Positions 51,647-61,598 are shown, numbered from the stretch's first letter. The stretch: 64,000 nt of DNA from Sphaerochaeta halotolerans (GCF_003429665.1 NZ_QUWK01000013.1:1-64000), one strand, 5' to 3'. The notes: generated by a model not told the origin, from the sequence alone. Numbers and translations: made by a program.

Positions 51647-52432
51647 CTAAAGAGAAGCAAACTTCCAAACATTAAATGCTGATAGAAAAACTATTAGGAG
51701 CATTACACCCATGAACAGCCGGTCAACCTGCTCATTGGCAAGACGCTTCGTCAGTGATCTCCCTACCATTGCCCCTACAATACCAGTGACCATCATACTC
51801 ACAAGCAGGAGCATATTGAATTCCGGAAAGGTACCCTGGATGACATTGGTAAGGAAATTTGCAACCTGGCTGAAAAAGATGATGTAGAGACTGTTCAGTG
51901 CAGCATGCTTGCTATCCATCGAGAAGAAATAGGAGAGGAACATAATATTAATTGGGCCACCTCCGATCCCCAGGAAGGATGAGAAAACACCCAACACAAA
52001 ACCAAGCAATCCCGCTACTCCTTTGCTTGTTACCTGCAGGGTATGAATCCTTGCTTTTTCCAGAACATAGATGAATACCGTGGCAGTCAACACGACCATG
52101 ATGATGTTCTGTATCATTCCTATGAGAGCGTTATTGCCTGCTGCTGCCTTGACCCAAGAGAACACCATCTTTCCAGCTACCCCACCTATTGCACCGCCAA
52201 GTGCAAGAGGGGTACCAACCAATGGGTCAACGGAAATGGTATCCTTCCGACTCCTAAGCAAGGATACAGCCGTCATCGCAAGGACGGTACTTCCGCTGAG
52301 AAAGCTAATTGTAGCGATTGGAAAATCAACCAAGGCATCCATGGCCGGTTTGATGATAACCCCACCACCAATTCCACTGATAGCTCCTATCACTGTTGCA
52401 GCAAATGTCAGTATTACGAGTATAATTTCCAC
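51647..52432 (-). CDS. TauE/SafE-family membrane anion exporter
   Basis: A 261-residue protein with about eight membrane helices. The paired family signatures are visible: IGAISGIGGGVIIKPAMDAL near the start and SSFLGIGGGPINIMFLSYFF in the second half. TauE/SafE proteins export sulfite, sulfoacetate or related sulfur anions. It follows a sulfatase-maturating enzyme by 11 bases, which fits export of sulfate/sulfite from sulfated substrates. Start is GTG with AAAGGGA upstream. Confidence 0.88.
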   Translation of the reverse strand: MEIILVILTFAATVIGAISGIGGGVIIKPAMDALVDFPIATISFLSGSTVLAMTAVSLLRSRKDTISVDPLVGTPLALGGAIGGVAGKMVFSWVKAAAGNNALIGMIQNIIMVVLTATVFIYVLEKARIHTLQVTSKGVAGLLGFVLGVFSSFLGIGGGPINIMFLSYFFSMDSKHAALNSLYIIFFSQVANFLTNVIQGTFPEFNMLLLVSMMVTGIVGAMVGRSLTKRLANEQVDRLFMGVMLLIVFLSAFNVWKFASL

Positions 52433-52443
52433 ATGCGTCCCTT

Positions 52444-53544
52444 TTATGTTCTAGATTTTAGAGTATTGGCTACCATTTCCAAGCGATTAATAACATAGGG
52501 AAAGAACGATTTCATGGAAGCACAAAAGCGATACCCGTCCTCATTACGATACCGTTTACAGCCACCTCTGCAAAGGGCTTTCCAAGGACAGGGAACACAA
52601 TCATCAATTGAATTGGAAGAATCCTCAATGAACCTAAGGGCACTCCGTCTTGCATCAAGTGATGCAATGGGGTCCCGAGTGATGTTTCCCAAGAGATAGG
52701 AGTCAAGGCAGAAGAAATCACAGGGATAGACATCCCCATTGCTCTCTGCGACATACTGGACTGAACACACCCCGGCCATATCACAAGCCTCAGGGGGATA
52801 GCCGGCTAGCATACCCACTAGGTTGTCAAAAAAGCGGACTGAGACAGGCTTGCCAGACTGGAATGAGGCAAACCAGAGGTCGAAGAGATCCTTAAGGAAT
52901 TGTGCGTACTGTGTAGGGGAAAGGAACCGTTTCTCTCCATCAAAGGAATCCATACAGGGGATGTACTGCTGGTAGACCAGCCCATGTTCAACAAAATATG
53001 GGTAGACCACACCAATATTCTGTGCCAATTCATTGGTGACCACACTGAGGACGTTGAATTCCACCCCTTCTTTCTGGAGAAGGGAGATGCTTTGCATCAC
53101 CTTTCTTCCGCTGCCTTTGCCTTCCCGGTCTTTTCTGTGTAGGTTGTTCAGACGCGGGGGACCATCAAGGGAGACTCCCACCAAGAACCCATGTTGTGTA
53201 AAAAACCTTGCCCAAGTTTCATCAAGCAACATGCCATTGGTCTGAAACGCATAGCTTACCTGAGAGTCTTCTTTCTTGGTCCGACCTACTTTGTCCACAA
53301 AATACTCAAAGAAGGAAAGTCCTGCCAAGGAGGGTTCTCCCCCTTGGAACGCGAAGGAACAGTGTTTTGCTGCCTCTAGGCTCTTCTCGATGATTGCATC
53401 GACAACACTCCGCTCCATAAGTGGTCTGATACCCTCTGTTCGGGTATCTGCCTCATCGAAATAGAAGCAGTAATCACAGCGAAGATTACACGCAGCTGAG
53501 GCTGGCTTTATCATCATGGTAAGGTAAGGTCGACGTGTATCCAT
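52444..53544 (-). CDS. Anaerobic sulfatase-maturating radical SAM enzyme
   Basis: A 366-residue radical SAM/SPASM protein. The SAM [4Fe-4S] motif is CNLRCDYC, then FAFQGGEPSLAG; VSLDGPPRLNN contains the proposed catalytic Asp. The C-terminal SPASM region has many cysteines (CDMAGVC, YPCDFFC, CVPC, LCRGGC, FCASM) for two more clusters. It converts a Cys or Ser of sulfatases to formylglycine. No sulfatase gene is in the window. It has no ribosome site; a promoter ends 7 bases before ATG. Confidence 0.88.
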   Translation of the reverse strand: MDTRRPYLTMMIKPASAACNLRCDYCFYFDEADTRTEGIRPLMERSVVDAIIEKSLEAAKHCSFAFQGGEPSLAGLSFFEYFVDKVGRTKKEDSQVSYAFQTNGMLLDETWARFFTQHGFLVGVSLDGPPRLNNLHRKDREGKGSGRKVMQSISLLQKEGVEFNVLSVVTNELAQNIGVVYPYFVEHGLVYQQYIPCMDSFDGEKRFLSPTQYAQFLKDLFDLWFASFQSGKPVSVRFFDNLVGMLAGYPPEACDMAGVCSVQYVAESNGDVYPCDFFCLDSYLLGNITRDPIASLDARRSALRFIEDSSNSIDDCVPCPWKALCRGGCKRYRNEDGYRFCASMKSFFPYVINRLEMVANTLKSRT

Positions 53545-53551
53545 TACTTAT

Positions 53552-53580
53552 TGTATAGCCGGTTACGTAATTCTAGGCAA
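53552..53580 (-). promoter_or_regulatory. Promoter of the radical SAM-TauE operon, no leader
   Basis: On the minus strand TTGCCT (53580-53575), 17 bp, TATACA (53557-53552), then 7 bases to ATG at 53544. This predicts a transcript starting at the start codon. Confidence 0.5.
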
Positions 53581-53777
53581 GCAACCATGAGTAGATATAC
53601 TCTGGTTCAGCCCACTCTATCGTTCCTTGTTGGAGCAGCAGGTGTGCTCTTGATCTTTCATGACAATGCCCAAAGATATTTTTATAAGCCTCTAGCTACT
53701 CACTATCTCTCTGCCTAGTTCAATGCTGCACCATGATACTTTAGAGTTTTTAGTATTCCATTCTTCAGTTGCAAGAA

Positions 53778-54692
53778 CTAGGAAATACTGGTAGTTGAAC
53801 ATGAGAGAGGAGGCCTACTCGCCATCCTTTTCATCCGTAACTGTTTGCGGAATTCAGAAGGAGCAATGTGATGAAACTCCTTGAATGCCTTGGAAAAAGC
53901 TAGCTCATCATCAAATCCTACACAATGAGCGACTTGACCTATGTTCATATATTTCGAAACCAAGAGGCTGGCAGCATGTTCCATTCGAACACTATCCAAA
54001 AACTGCTTCGGCGATACCTTATATACATCCTTGAAACAAGAATAGAGATAATTCCTGCTAATTCCAATTTCACTTGCAAGGTCCTGAATCTTAATGGATT
54101 TAGAAAAATTGTCCATAATGTAGTGGTAGACTTTCCTTGCATATTGAGCGGACTGCAAATTACTTTCGCTACCCAATACCCCCTGTGCTTGGTAGTCCTC
54201 AATCAAGTGGGCAATAAAATGGAAGAAACACCCATTTCGGCGGAGCTCGTTCGTGAACGTGAGATGATAGGTTTCAATCATCCCCTCGATATCATGTTGA
54301 AGGATACTTTCATTACCGACAGCCCTAACAGGATGTTCCAAGCTGAACCCTGCCATCCCCATGCTCTCTTCAGACATCAATCCAGAAAAACCTACCCACA
54401 TATAGGTCCATGGATCTGTTAAATCCGCTGTATACTGTGCAGAAACTCCCGCAGGAATCAAGAATGCCTGATGCGCACAAAGATTGTATTCTCTTCCTTG
54501 CATTCTTAATACTCCTTTACCACTAGTAATAACATGAATAAAACTAGTATCTCGTATCTCTGGTCCATTGTTATGCAAGGGAGAACACTGTTGAATTCCA
54601 CAGTAGGAAAGGGCTAGATCGATAGCAGACTTCTTTAACCCATCAAGGCCAACAAATCGAGCGGCTTTAATCAGGAGTTCATCATCTGACAT
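53778..54692 (-). CDS. AraC-family transcriptional regulator
   Basis: A 304-residue AraC protein with an N-terminal cupin-like sensor (FIHVITSGKGVLRMQGREYN) and C-terminal double helix-turn-helix (IKIQDLASEIGISRNYLYSC and MNIGQVAHCVGFDDELAFSK, ending HHIAPSEFRKQ). ATG at 54692 has AAGGAGG 8 bases upstream. It is the last gene behind a sugar ABC importer and a GH4 glycosidase, and resembles MsmR/RafR-type activators of alpha-galactoside use. Confidence 0.9.
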   Translation of the reverse strand: MSDDELLIKAARFVGLDGLKKSAIDLALSYCGIQQCSPLHNNGPEIRDTSFIHVITSGKGVLRMQGREYNLCAHQAFLIPAGVSAQYTADLTDPWTYMWVGFSGLMSEESMGMAGFSLEHPVRAVGNESILQHDIEGMIETYHLTFTNELRRNGCFFHFIAHLIEDYQAQGVLGSESNLQSAQYARKVYHYIMDNFSKSIKIQDLASEIGISRNYLYSCFKDVYKVSPKQFLDSVRMEHAASLLVSKYMNIGQVAHCVGFDDELAFSKAFKEFHHIAPSEFRKQLRMKRMASRPPLSCSTTSIS

Positions 54693-54772
54693 GCAAACAG
54701 CCTCCTTTCCTACATAGTATACACCAATCAAAGATCAAAATCCAAAATCAATGCCTCATAAAAGACAGATCA

Positions 54773-56092
54773 TCAGCAATACATCGCCATGAATTGACCA
54801 TGTGCATCAATCATCTCGTTACACATCTTGACGATATCATCAATTGAAAGCTCAGAGGCGGTATGTGGGTCAAGCATGGCTGCATGATAGATTGCATCCT
54901 TTCGCTTACTTACTGCCGCTTCAATGGCTAACAATTGCACATTGATATTCGTCATATTCATTGCAGCAAGATGTACAGGCAATCGTCCCACATGGCAAGG
55001 AGTGACCCCGCTACCATCAACTAGGCAAGGTACTTCTACACAAGCCTCACCAGGAAGATTATCAATCAAGTGGGTATTCAAGACATTCCCATTAATTTTG
55101 TATGGCGTATTGGTTACCACGGCCTCCATGACATGGGAAGCATATTCGAGAGATCGCTCATGAGTAATGTTACCTTTGTTAAGTATACGCTCCTTCTCTT
55201 CTGTCCACTCAGCAATCTGGTTGATACAACGCCTCGGATACTCATCGAGTGGAATATTGAAGTCCTCTATCAATTGGGGGTACGCTTTTTTGATGAAGAA
55301 AGGATTATACTCCGCATTATGCTCGCTCGACTCAGTACAGTAATACCCTAGATGTTTTATGTACTCAAAGCGAATCATATCCTCATGTTTCTTTTCCTTA
55401 TTTTTCCGTAGCGCACGCTTCCTAATCTCAGGATAGAGGTCATTACCGTCCTTATCATGCAAACTGAGCAACCAGGCCATATGGTTTATTCCTGCAATCG
55501 TTTCTACCCGCCCGACAAGTTTGTCCTCCATGGAAAGCTCTTTGAGCAACGTCTCGGAACACACCTGTACACTATGGCATAGACCAACATTCTTCACCTC
55601 GGTGTAGCGCTGCATATACCCACTAAGCATCGCCATCGGATTCGAGTAATTCAAGAACAAAGCATCTGGACACACCTCTTCGATAGCTTTTGCAAAATCA
55701 TCCATGACAGGGATAGTCCTTAAGGCACGCATAATTCCCCCGATTCCTATCGTATCAGCAATAGTTTGTCGCAGACCATACTTCTTGGGAATCTCAAAAT
55801 CGATGACTGTACTTGGATCATAACCCCCAACCTGGATAGCGTTGACAATAAATCGAGCTCCCTTCAGAGCTGCTTTCAAGTTTTCCAAACCGTGATAGAC
55901 CACTATCTTTGCTCTGCCTTGGTTGATACTCTGATTCATGCTCTCCAATATGATTCGCGATTCCTCCAAGCGTCTGGCGTTGATGTCATATAACGCCATT
56001 TCAGCCTGTTGTAATACCGGCGTACCAAGACAATCTCCAAGCACGTTGCGTGCAAACACCGTGCTGCCAGCTCCTAAAAACGTAATTTTCAT
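54773..56092 (-). CDS. GH4 glycosidase, alpha-galactosidase (MelA) type
   Basis: A 439-residue NAD- and metal-dependent glycosidase of family 4. The NAD loop is ITFLGAGSTVFARNVLGD; NYSNPMAMLSGYM and LCHSVQV contain the Asn and Cys metal ligands, and AGINHMAWLL the next His. It hydrolyses alpha-galactosides or alpha-glucosides (possibly phosphorylated) after uptake by the adjacent ABC importer. GGGAG lies 9 bases before ATG. It is cytoplasmic, having no signal peptide. Confidence 0.9.
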   Translation of the reverse strand: MKITFLGAGSTVFARNVLGDCLGTPVLQQAEMALYDINARRLEESRIILESMNQSINQGRAKIVVYHGLENLKAALKGARFIVNAIQVGGYDPSTVIDFEIPKKYGLRQTIADTIGIGGIMRALRTIPVMDDFAKAIEEVCPDALFLNYSNPMAMLSGYMQRYTEVKNVGLCHSVQVCSETLLKELSMEDKLVGRVETIAGINHMAWLLSLHDKDGNDLYPEIRKRALRKNKEKKHEDMIRFEYIKHLGYYCTESSEHNAEYNPFFIKKAYPQLIEDFNIPLDEYPRRCINQIAEWTEEKERILNKGNITHERSLEYASHVMEAVVTNTPYKINGNVLNTHLIDNLPGEACVEVPCLVDGSGVTPCHVGRLPVHLAAMNMTNINVQLLAIEAAVSKRKDAIYHAAMLDPHTASELSIDDIVKMCNEMIDAHGQFMAMYC

Positions 56093-56222
56093 CCTATTTC
56101 TCCCTTCTTCCTGGATTTGAAAACCAAAAATCTTGTACTATCAAATACTTCTGATGAGCATATGTACCCTGTAGCTAGCTCTTGCAATAGCCTTACTAAC
56201 ACTATGGACTAAACATCTTCAC

Positions 56223-57053
56223 TTACAACTTTCCTCCCGAGGTTGCGATACCTTCGATAAACTGCTTCTGGAATATGAAGTACAGAATGATCATCGGGAC
56301 ACATGCAATCAAGGAGGCTGCCATGAGCTCTGGATAATTTGAAACATATTGTCCTTTCATTTTGGCAAGTGCTGACGCCAATACCAATGCATCTTTGGAT
56401 GGATTAACAATCATCGGCCACATAAGATCCTTGTATGCAAAAACGGCAGTGAATACACTCAAGGCAATTAAACTGGACTTGGTCAATGGTGCCAAAATAA
56501 GCAGGAAAGTCTTTCCAATATTCAACCCGTCAAGTTTGGCTGCTTCCTCAAGATCTTTTGGAAGCATCTTATATGCCTGCCGCATCAAGAATGTACCGAA
56601 CGCGGTAACCAACCCAGGAAAGACCAGTGCAAAGATGGTATTCGTCATACCCATCCGTGAAATCATCTGATATTGGGGGATGATGAAAATTTGAGGAGGA
56701 ATCATCATCTGTATCAATACAAGGGAAAATGCAATATCTGAACCCCGGAAATGTAATCTTCCGAAGGCAAATCCTGCCATACTGGCGGTGATTACCGCAC
56801 ACAGAATTCTGAAAGCAATCATAAGCAACGTATTCTTGTATAGGTTCAAAAAGTTGTTCGTGGTAAACACCCTTGTGAAGGCTTCCATACGAATTTCAGA
56901 AGGAAAAAATACAAAGGGATCGAGCTGTACTGATTCACCAACGGTTTTGAAAGATGTTAAAACCATCCAAACAAAAGGGACAATCATAATGAGAGCAACT
57001 ATGATAAGAACGCCATGCATTACGATAACGGAAAGTATATTTCTTCTCTGCAT
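56223..57053 (-). CDS. Sugar ABC transporter permease, MalG type
   Basis: A 276-residue CUT1 permease with six helices. The EAA loop reads EEAAKLDGLNIGKTFLLILA and the N-terminal FVWMVLTSFKTVGES is typical. It is encoded 9 bases after the MalF-type gene and forms the channel with it. Confidence 0.92.
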   Translation of the reverse strand: MQRRNILSVIVMHGVLIIVALIMIVPFVWMVLTSFKTVGESVQLDPFVFFPSEIRMEAFTRVFTTNNFLNLYKNTLLMIAFRILCAVITASMAGFAFGRLHFRGSDIAFSLVLIQMMIPPQIFIIPQYQMISRMGMTNTIFALVFPGLVTAFGTFLMRQAYKMLPKDLEEAAKLDGLNIGKTFLLILAPLTKSSLIALSVFTAVFAYKDLMWPMIVNPSKDALVLASALAKMKGQYVSNYPELMAASLIACVPMIILYFIFQKQFIEGIATSGGKL

Positions 57054-57062
57054 AACGTGCTC

Positions 57063-57956
57063 CTAATTATAATGTACCCATTTTTTCTGGGCTATCATTT
57101 GCAATGCTGTGATGAACATGATAATCATCAGCAATACCACAACAATAGTGGATCCATATCCAAGATCTCGTTCCACAAACGAGGATTGGTAGAATAGGAA
57201 TACCAGAGACTGTGTCTTGTACAATGCTGGATTAGAGCGCTCCATCACCATGAAAATGGTGTCGAACACCTGCATAGCAGCAATCATCCTGGTAACAATG
57301 ACGAAGAACAGGATTGGACTGATCATAGGAACCGTTATATGGACAAAACTCTGTACTGCACTAGCCCCATCCAAGTCAGCTGCCTCGTAATAGTCCTTTG
57401 GAACCTCCTGCAATCCTGCAAGGAAAAGAATCATATTGTACCCGATATCGGACCAGATACCGATGATAGCGATTGAGAACACAGCAATGCTCGGATTTGA
57501 GATCCAGTTGACATTCAAATTGAACAGATTATTGATCAACCCAAACTCAGAATTATACAACCAGCGCCATACCATGGCGATAGCAGCAGGGGCTACAACC
57601 ATCGGCATGAAGTAGATGGTCCTGTATATCGATCTTCCCCTGATCTTCTTATTGAGCATGACTGCAAGTATCAACGCAATAATCACAGAAAATGGTACCT
57701 GAGCGATGGTGTACTTGATCGTATTGATAATTGACTGGAGAACAGCATCATCGGAGAATAACTTTTGAAAATTCTTGAGCCCAATAAAAATATTTCCTTT
57801 CCCAAAATCTCCCGTTTTATGGAAACTTTGATAGATGGTTGCAATCAGAGGAATAATGTTCAAAACCAGCAAGCCAATCACTGTGGGAAGGATTAGAGCC
57901 CACCCCCAGAGAAATGTATTTGTGGTCATAGCAGACCGTAATGAACGATTTTTCAT
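57063..57956 (-). CDS. Sugar ABC transporter permease, MalF type
   Basis: A 297-residue CUT1 permease with six helices and the EAA loop YEAADLDGASAVQSFVHITV. It has AAGGAA 7 bases before ATG. A G9 run lies between it and the binding-protein gene. No ATPase gene is in this operon, so a shared MsmK/UgpC-type ATPase elsewhere must serve it. Confidence 0.92.
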   Translation of the reverse strand: MKNRSLRSAMTTNTFLWGWALILPTVIGLLVLNIIPLIATIYQSFHKTGDFGKGNIFIGLKNFQKLFSDDAVLQSIINTIKYTIAQVPFSVIIALILAVMLNKKIRGRSIYRTIYFMPMVVAPAAIAMVWRWLYNSEFGLINNLFNLNVNWISNPSIAVFSIAIIGIWSDIGYNMILFLAGLQEVPKDYYEAADLDGASAVQSFVHITVPMISPILFFVIVTRMIAAMQVFDTIFMVMERSNPALYKTQSLVFLFYQSSFVERDLGYGSTIVVVLLMIIMFITALQMIAQKKWVHYN

Positions 57957-57991
57957 GCATATGTTCCTTAAAACACTCCGAGTGGAGGTTT

Positions 57992-58000
57992 CCCCCCCCC
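57992..58000 (-). repeat. G9 homopolymer in an operon gap
   Basis: Nine Cs in the plus sequence (nine Gs on the transcribed strand), followed by A and three more Cs, 36 bp upstream of the MalF-type start. Such tracts slip during replication. Confidence 0.8.
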
Positions 58001-58021
58001 ACCCGGATCTTTTTTTAAAAC

Positions 58022-59293
58022 CTACTCTTCTGCGAGGATTTCATTCATCTGTCTGGCAGCTTCCTTACATCCTGCTTCCATAGGCATCTCCTTGGACCAT
58101 ACTTTCAGCATAACATCAAGGACTGCATTCTCCCACTTCACGGTATTCCGTGAGAACGGACGAATAACCATATCATCCTGCATGTCTAAGTATGCCTGCA
58201 AATTAAACCGGGGAACACTGTTCTTCCACTTCTCACTGGTATCCTTGTACGCTGACATGGTGACACCTAGCTCCGCTTGTCTGAGCTGTCCTTCTTCAGA
58301 CCCGAAATACTCGACCAACTTCCAAGCGTCATCAGCACGCAGGGTGTTTGCAGAAATGGCCCAGCCAAGTCCATTATAAATGGATGCACGTCGACCGGTT
58401 TTCTCATTCAAGGGGAGCATGGCAATATCACAGTTGGCATAGCTGTATTCATTGTCTCGGAAGGCAGCAACCATCCAGGAACCCTGCAGAGTCATCGCAA
58501 CCTTACCTGATTGAAACAGGACATCCTCACCACTCTCACTCATTACATTCTGGGGAGGCATCAAATTTTCATTGATCATCTTCTCCATCCACTTCATGGC
58601 TTCAATGGTATTTGGGTGATCCATACCTGATTTTTTCTTGTCTTCAGAAATCACATACCCGTTGTTGCTATAGATTAAATTGTACCAACCTGCTTGGTTG
58701 TTCGTATTCACATTGCAGAACCCATATACAGACCCGTCAGCTTTGGTCAACTTCTTTGCTGCCTGATACAGATCATCCCATGTCCAATTTTCATCAGGAT
58801 ATGCAACACCTGCTTCATCAAACAGGGTCTTATTATACCAGAGTGCAATGGTATCGATGTCCTTCGGTATTGCATAGTACTTCTTGTTATAGGTGTACAA
58901 GCTCCAGATATCTTCAGGATAATTTTTAGGATCAATGAGGGAACTTTTTGCAATCCTGTCAGTTACATCTAGCAGCAAATCGTTTGACATGTAGCGCTGG
59001 GATTCATTGGAGTGCATCCAAAACACGTCTGGAAGAGAGCCACCCTGGGCACCTGCAGAGAGCAGTGTCCAGTAGTTGTTCCAATCCACAACCTGAACAT
59101 CAGCCTCGATACCGGTTTTGGCGGTAAAGTCATCAATTATAAGCCTGATTCCTGGCTCCTGATTAGAATCCCAAATCATTACAGATAAAGGTTTAGATGG
59201 AGCAACTTTTGCTTTCTCTGCGTCTCCACCAGCGAAGACCAGAGCACTTGTCATAACAGCGACAATGCACAAAGAAACAATCTTTTTTTTCAT
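58022..59293 (-). CDS. Sugar ABC transporter binding protein, CUT1 family
   Basis: A 423-residue solute-binding protein (SBP_bac_1). The signal of about 22 residues ends ALVFAGGDAEKAK; the mature protein shows LSVMIWDSNQEPGIRLIIDD, PDVFWMHSNESQRYM and VAMTLQGSWMVAAF. It delivers an oligosaccharide, likely an alpha-galactoside or alpha-glucoside given the GH4 neighbour. ATG at 59293 has AGGAGG 6 bases upstream; 9 further codons upstream are possible. It is the first gene of the operon. Confidence 0.92.
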   Translation of the reverse strand: MKKKIVSLCIVAVMTSALVFAGGDAEKAKVAPSKPLSVMIWDSNQEPGIRLIIDDFTAKTGIEADVQVVDWNNYWTLLSAGAQGGSLPDVFWMHSNESQRYMSNDLLLDVTDRIAKSSLIDPKNYPEDIWSLYTYNKKYYAIPKDIDTIALWYNKTLFDEAGVAYPDENWTWDDLYQAAKKLTKADGSVYGFCNVNTNNQAGWYNLIYSNNGYVISEDKKKSGMDHPNTIEAMKWMEKMINENLMPPQNVMSESGEDVLFQSGKVAMTLQGSWMVAAFRDNEYSYANCDIAMLPLNEKTGRRASIYNGLGWAISANTLRADDAWKLVEYFGSEEGQLRQAELGVTMSAYKDTSEKWKNSVPRFNLQAYLDMQDDMVIRPFSRNTVKWENAVLDVMLKVWSKEMPMEAGCKEAARQMNEILAEE

Positions 59294-59545
59294 AGCCAAC
59301 CTCCTAGGTTTTTTTTGCAAATATTGTAATCACCATTGCATTCTGTTTACACAGAAATAAGGTAGTGACTCTTTTGGTAAGTACCTACTCAATCGTATGT
59401 TAATCCTAGGACAATTTATGAATAAAGCCATGTATAAATGTTACGAATATATGGGAAAATGTTCACACCATACAGAAAGTTCATACATACAATACAATGA
59501 AAGGTTTGATGAAAATATCCTTTCAACACATAGGTGGTGTATCCT

Positions 59546-60727
59546 CTACTGCCTCAACCCATCTAGTATCTCACAGGCTACCAGATACATACGGGGAATG
59601 TGGAATGGACCCTTGTACATAGTTCCCTTCAAGGGGGTGGAGAGCGAGTTGTCCCGATGCAGATACCCAAACCACTCGCCGTGCTCTTCGTCGAGGAAAT
59701 GAGTCTTGATGTATTTGTCGACTTGCTCAAATTGATGCAGATACTCCTGCTTTCCACTCATACTGTAAGCAAGCAGGTTTGCAATTGCTGCCTCACACTG
59801 AGGCCACCAAAACTTCATGTCATGCCAGTATTCAGTTGCACTCTTTCCCAGGGCATCACGGTAGTAGATGATTCCGCCGTAGTCTTCATCCCATCCGCGG
59901 GCGAACATCCAGTCAAGCATTGTAGTACCAAGATGCATCAGCTCGGCATCACCACCGCGCTTCTGTGCCTCTGTAAGGACGAACCATGCACCTTCAATCG
60001 CATGTCCCGGGTTCAGGAGCCGACCTTCAAAATGGTCCAATTGCAATGTTCCATCAGGATTACACTGCTCCACTACCACCTTGAGTTCTGGGCGTACAAA
60101 GAATATCTCAATCTCCTTGATGTACCCATCGATGGCACGAGTAAGCTCCTCGCTCTTCTCAGGAAGCGCTTCCCGCAGTTCACTGACTGTGTTGAGGAGA
60201 ATCATAGGAAGACCAAATCCCTTGCTCTCTCGTTCAAACTTGGGTATCAGTATCCCAGGTTCATTGAGATACCCTTCCACCTTCTTGAACAGCGCATACG
60301 CCTTTTTTGCATATTCAGGGCGATCAAAGGCCCGGCTGTATGCAGCGAAGCCAAGGATGGCAAACATCTCACTGAATACGTAGCGGATACGCTTTACTAC
60401 CGGCTTTCCCTCTTGGCTTAAGCGAAAGTACATCCGTCCATCAGAGGGATCAAAACAGTGGTTCTCGATAAAAGAAACCAAGGAATCACACAATTCTTGG
60501 TATTCAGGTCGCCTCTCCATCTGACGGTATGCAGTTGCATACACCCACAAGGCACGACCTTGAAACCAAACAGACTTATCAGTCTCAAGCAACGCACCAT
60601 TACGGTCCAAACCTGTATACACGCCTCCATGCGTTCTGTCAAAACCATATTGGAGCCAAAAGGGTAATACGTTCTCTAGAAGCATATTTTTATAGTCATG
60701 ATAGAGTTGGTCGAATTTCTGATTCAT
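59546..60727 (-). CDS. AGE-family N-acylglucosamine 2-epimerase-like enzyme
   Basis: A 393-residue (alpha/alpha)6-barrel protein of the N-acylglucosamine 2-epimerase/cellobiose 2-epimerase family. Typical stretches are GFDRTHGGVYTGLDRNG, DKSVWFQGRALWVYA, LLNPGHAIEGAWFVL (catalytic His), EYWHDMKFWWPQCEA and DEEHGEWFGYL. It interconverts hexose or amino-sugar epimers. It stands alone on the minus strand, diverging from the AAC(3)-like gene. The exact substrate is unknown. Confidence 0.9.
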   Translation of the reverse strand: MNQKFDQLYHDYKNMLLENVLPFWLQYGFDRTHGGVYTGLDRNGALLETDKSVWFQGRALWVYATAYRQMERRPEYQELCDSLVSFIENHCFDPSDGRMYFRLSQEGKPVVKRIRYVFSEMFAILGFAAYSRAFDRPEYAKKAYALFKKVEGYLNEPGILIPKFERESKGFGLPMILLNTVSELREALPEKSEELTRAIDGYIKEIEIFFVRPELKVVVEQCNPDGTLQLDHFEGRLLNPGHAIEGAWFVLTEAQKRGGDAELMHLGTTMLDWMFARGWDEDYGGIIYYRDALGKSATEYWHDMKFWWPQCEAAIANLLAYSMSGKQEYLHQFEQVDKYIKTHFLDEEHGEWFGYLHRDNSLSTPLKGTMYKGPFHIPRMYLVACEILDGLRQ

Positions 60728-60838
60728 TGATGCATCCTCATTTCTTGCATTCTACGCCTTGGAGGGTACACTGTCATCATGATTCTTTGAAAAAACTGCT
60801 TCTTGATTTGCCCATCCTCTCTATGCCATGATACTACC

Positions 60839-61582
60839 ATGCATACAAAAAAGAGTTTAATCAGGGACCTAGAACACATGAAACTTGACCCAAGAGGAAC
60901 TGTACTTGCCCACTTCTCATACAAGAGTTTGGGCGAGGTTGAGGGTGGCCCTCAGACGGTAATCGATGCCATGGTCACCTATATGAAAGATGGATTGATG
61001 GTATTCCCCACCCATACGTGGAACAATGTAAACCAGGATCAACCCTATTATAGTGTCAATGACACAGAAAGTTGCATTGGCATCATTCCAGAGCTGGCAC
61101 GAAAGGATGGACGAGGCCACCGAAGTGCTCACCCGACCCATTCGGTAGTAGCGTTCGGGGCAGAAGCAGAGGCTTTCATTGCCGACGATCATATACAGAC
61201 CACTCCGTGTGGACGCACAGGATCTTGGGGGAAACTGCTTGACCGTAATGCAACCATCCTTCTGGTAGGTGTAGGACTCAATAGGGACACCTTCTTCCAC
61301 GGTGTGGAAGAGTGGATGGATATCCCCCACAGGCTGAGCGATACGATGAACATGCTCTTCACCAGACTTGCCGATGGCAATCTCATTCCTACTCCGGTCA
61401 AGAACCATATAGCGCAGGTAGGAGAGAACTTTCCCCGAGTTGAACCCTATCTACGAGAAAAAGGAATCCTCAAGGAAGGAACACTTGGGGATGCAACCGT
61501 ACGCTACCACCAAAGTCAACCGGCCTATGAGGCGGTGAGGGAGCTATTACTGAAGGATCCGAATCTGTTTGGAGTACAATAA
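60839..61582 (+). CDS. AAC(3)-like N-acetyltransferase
   Basis: A 247-residue member of the aminoglycoside 3-N-acetyltransferase fold (Antibiotic_NAT). Motifs include VLAHFSYKSLGEVEGGPQTV, MVFPTHTWNNV, GRGHRSAHPTHSVVAFG, and WGKLLDRNATILLVGVG. Relatives also serve as amino-sugar acetyltransferases, and its place beside an AGE epimerase suggests a metabolic rather than a resistance role. No clear ribosome site precedes ATG 60839; a TTG at 60803 is an alternative start. Confidence 0.82.
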   Translation: MHTKKSLIRDLEHMKLDPRGTVLAHFSYKSLGEVEGGPQTVIDAMVTYMKDGLMVFPTHTWNNVNQDQPYYSVNDTESCIGIIPELARKDGRGHRSAHPTHSVVAFGAEAEAFIADDHIQTTPCGRTGSWGKLLDRNATILLVGVGLNRDTFFHGVEEWMDIPHRLSDTMNMLFTRLADGNLIPTPVKNHIAQVGENFPRVEPYLREKGILKEGTLGDATVRYHQSQPAYEAVRELLLKDPNLFGVQ

Positions 61583-61598
61583 CACTAGCTATTTCATA

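Noticed and set aside
57990-58004. C-rich run as a G-quadruplex
   Set aside because: There is a single run of nine and a run of three, not four separated runs; slippage is the more sensible concern.
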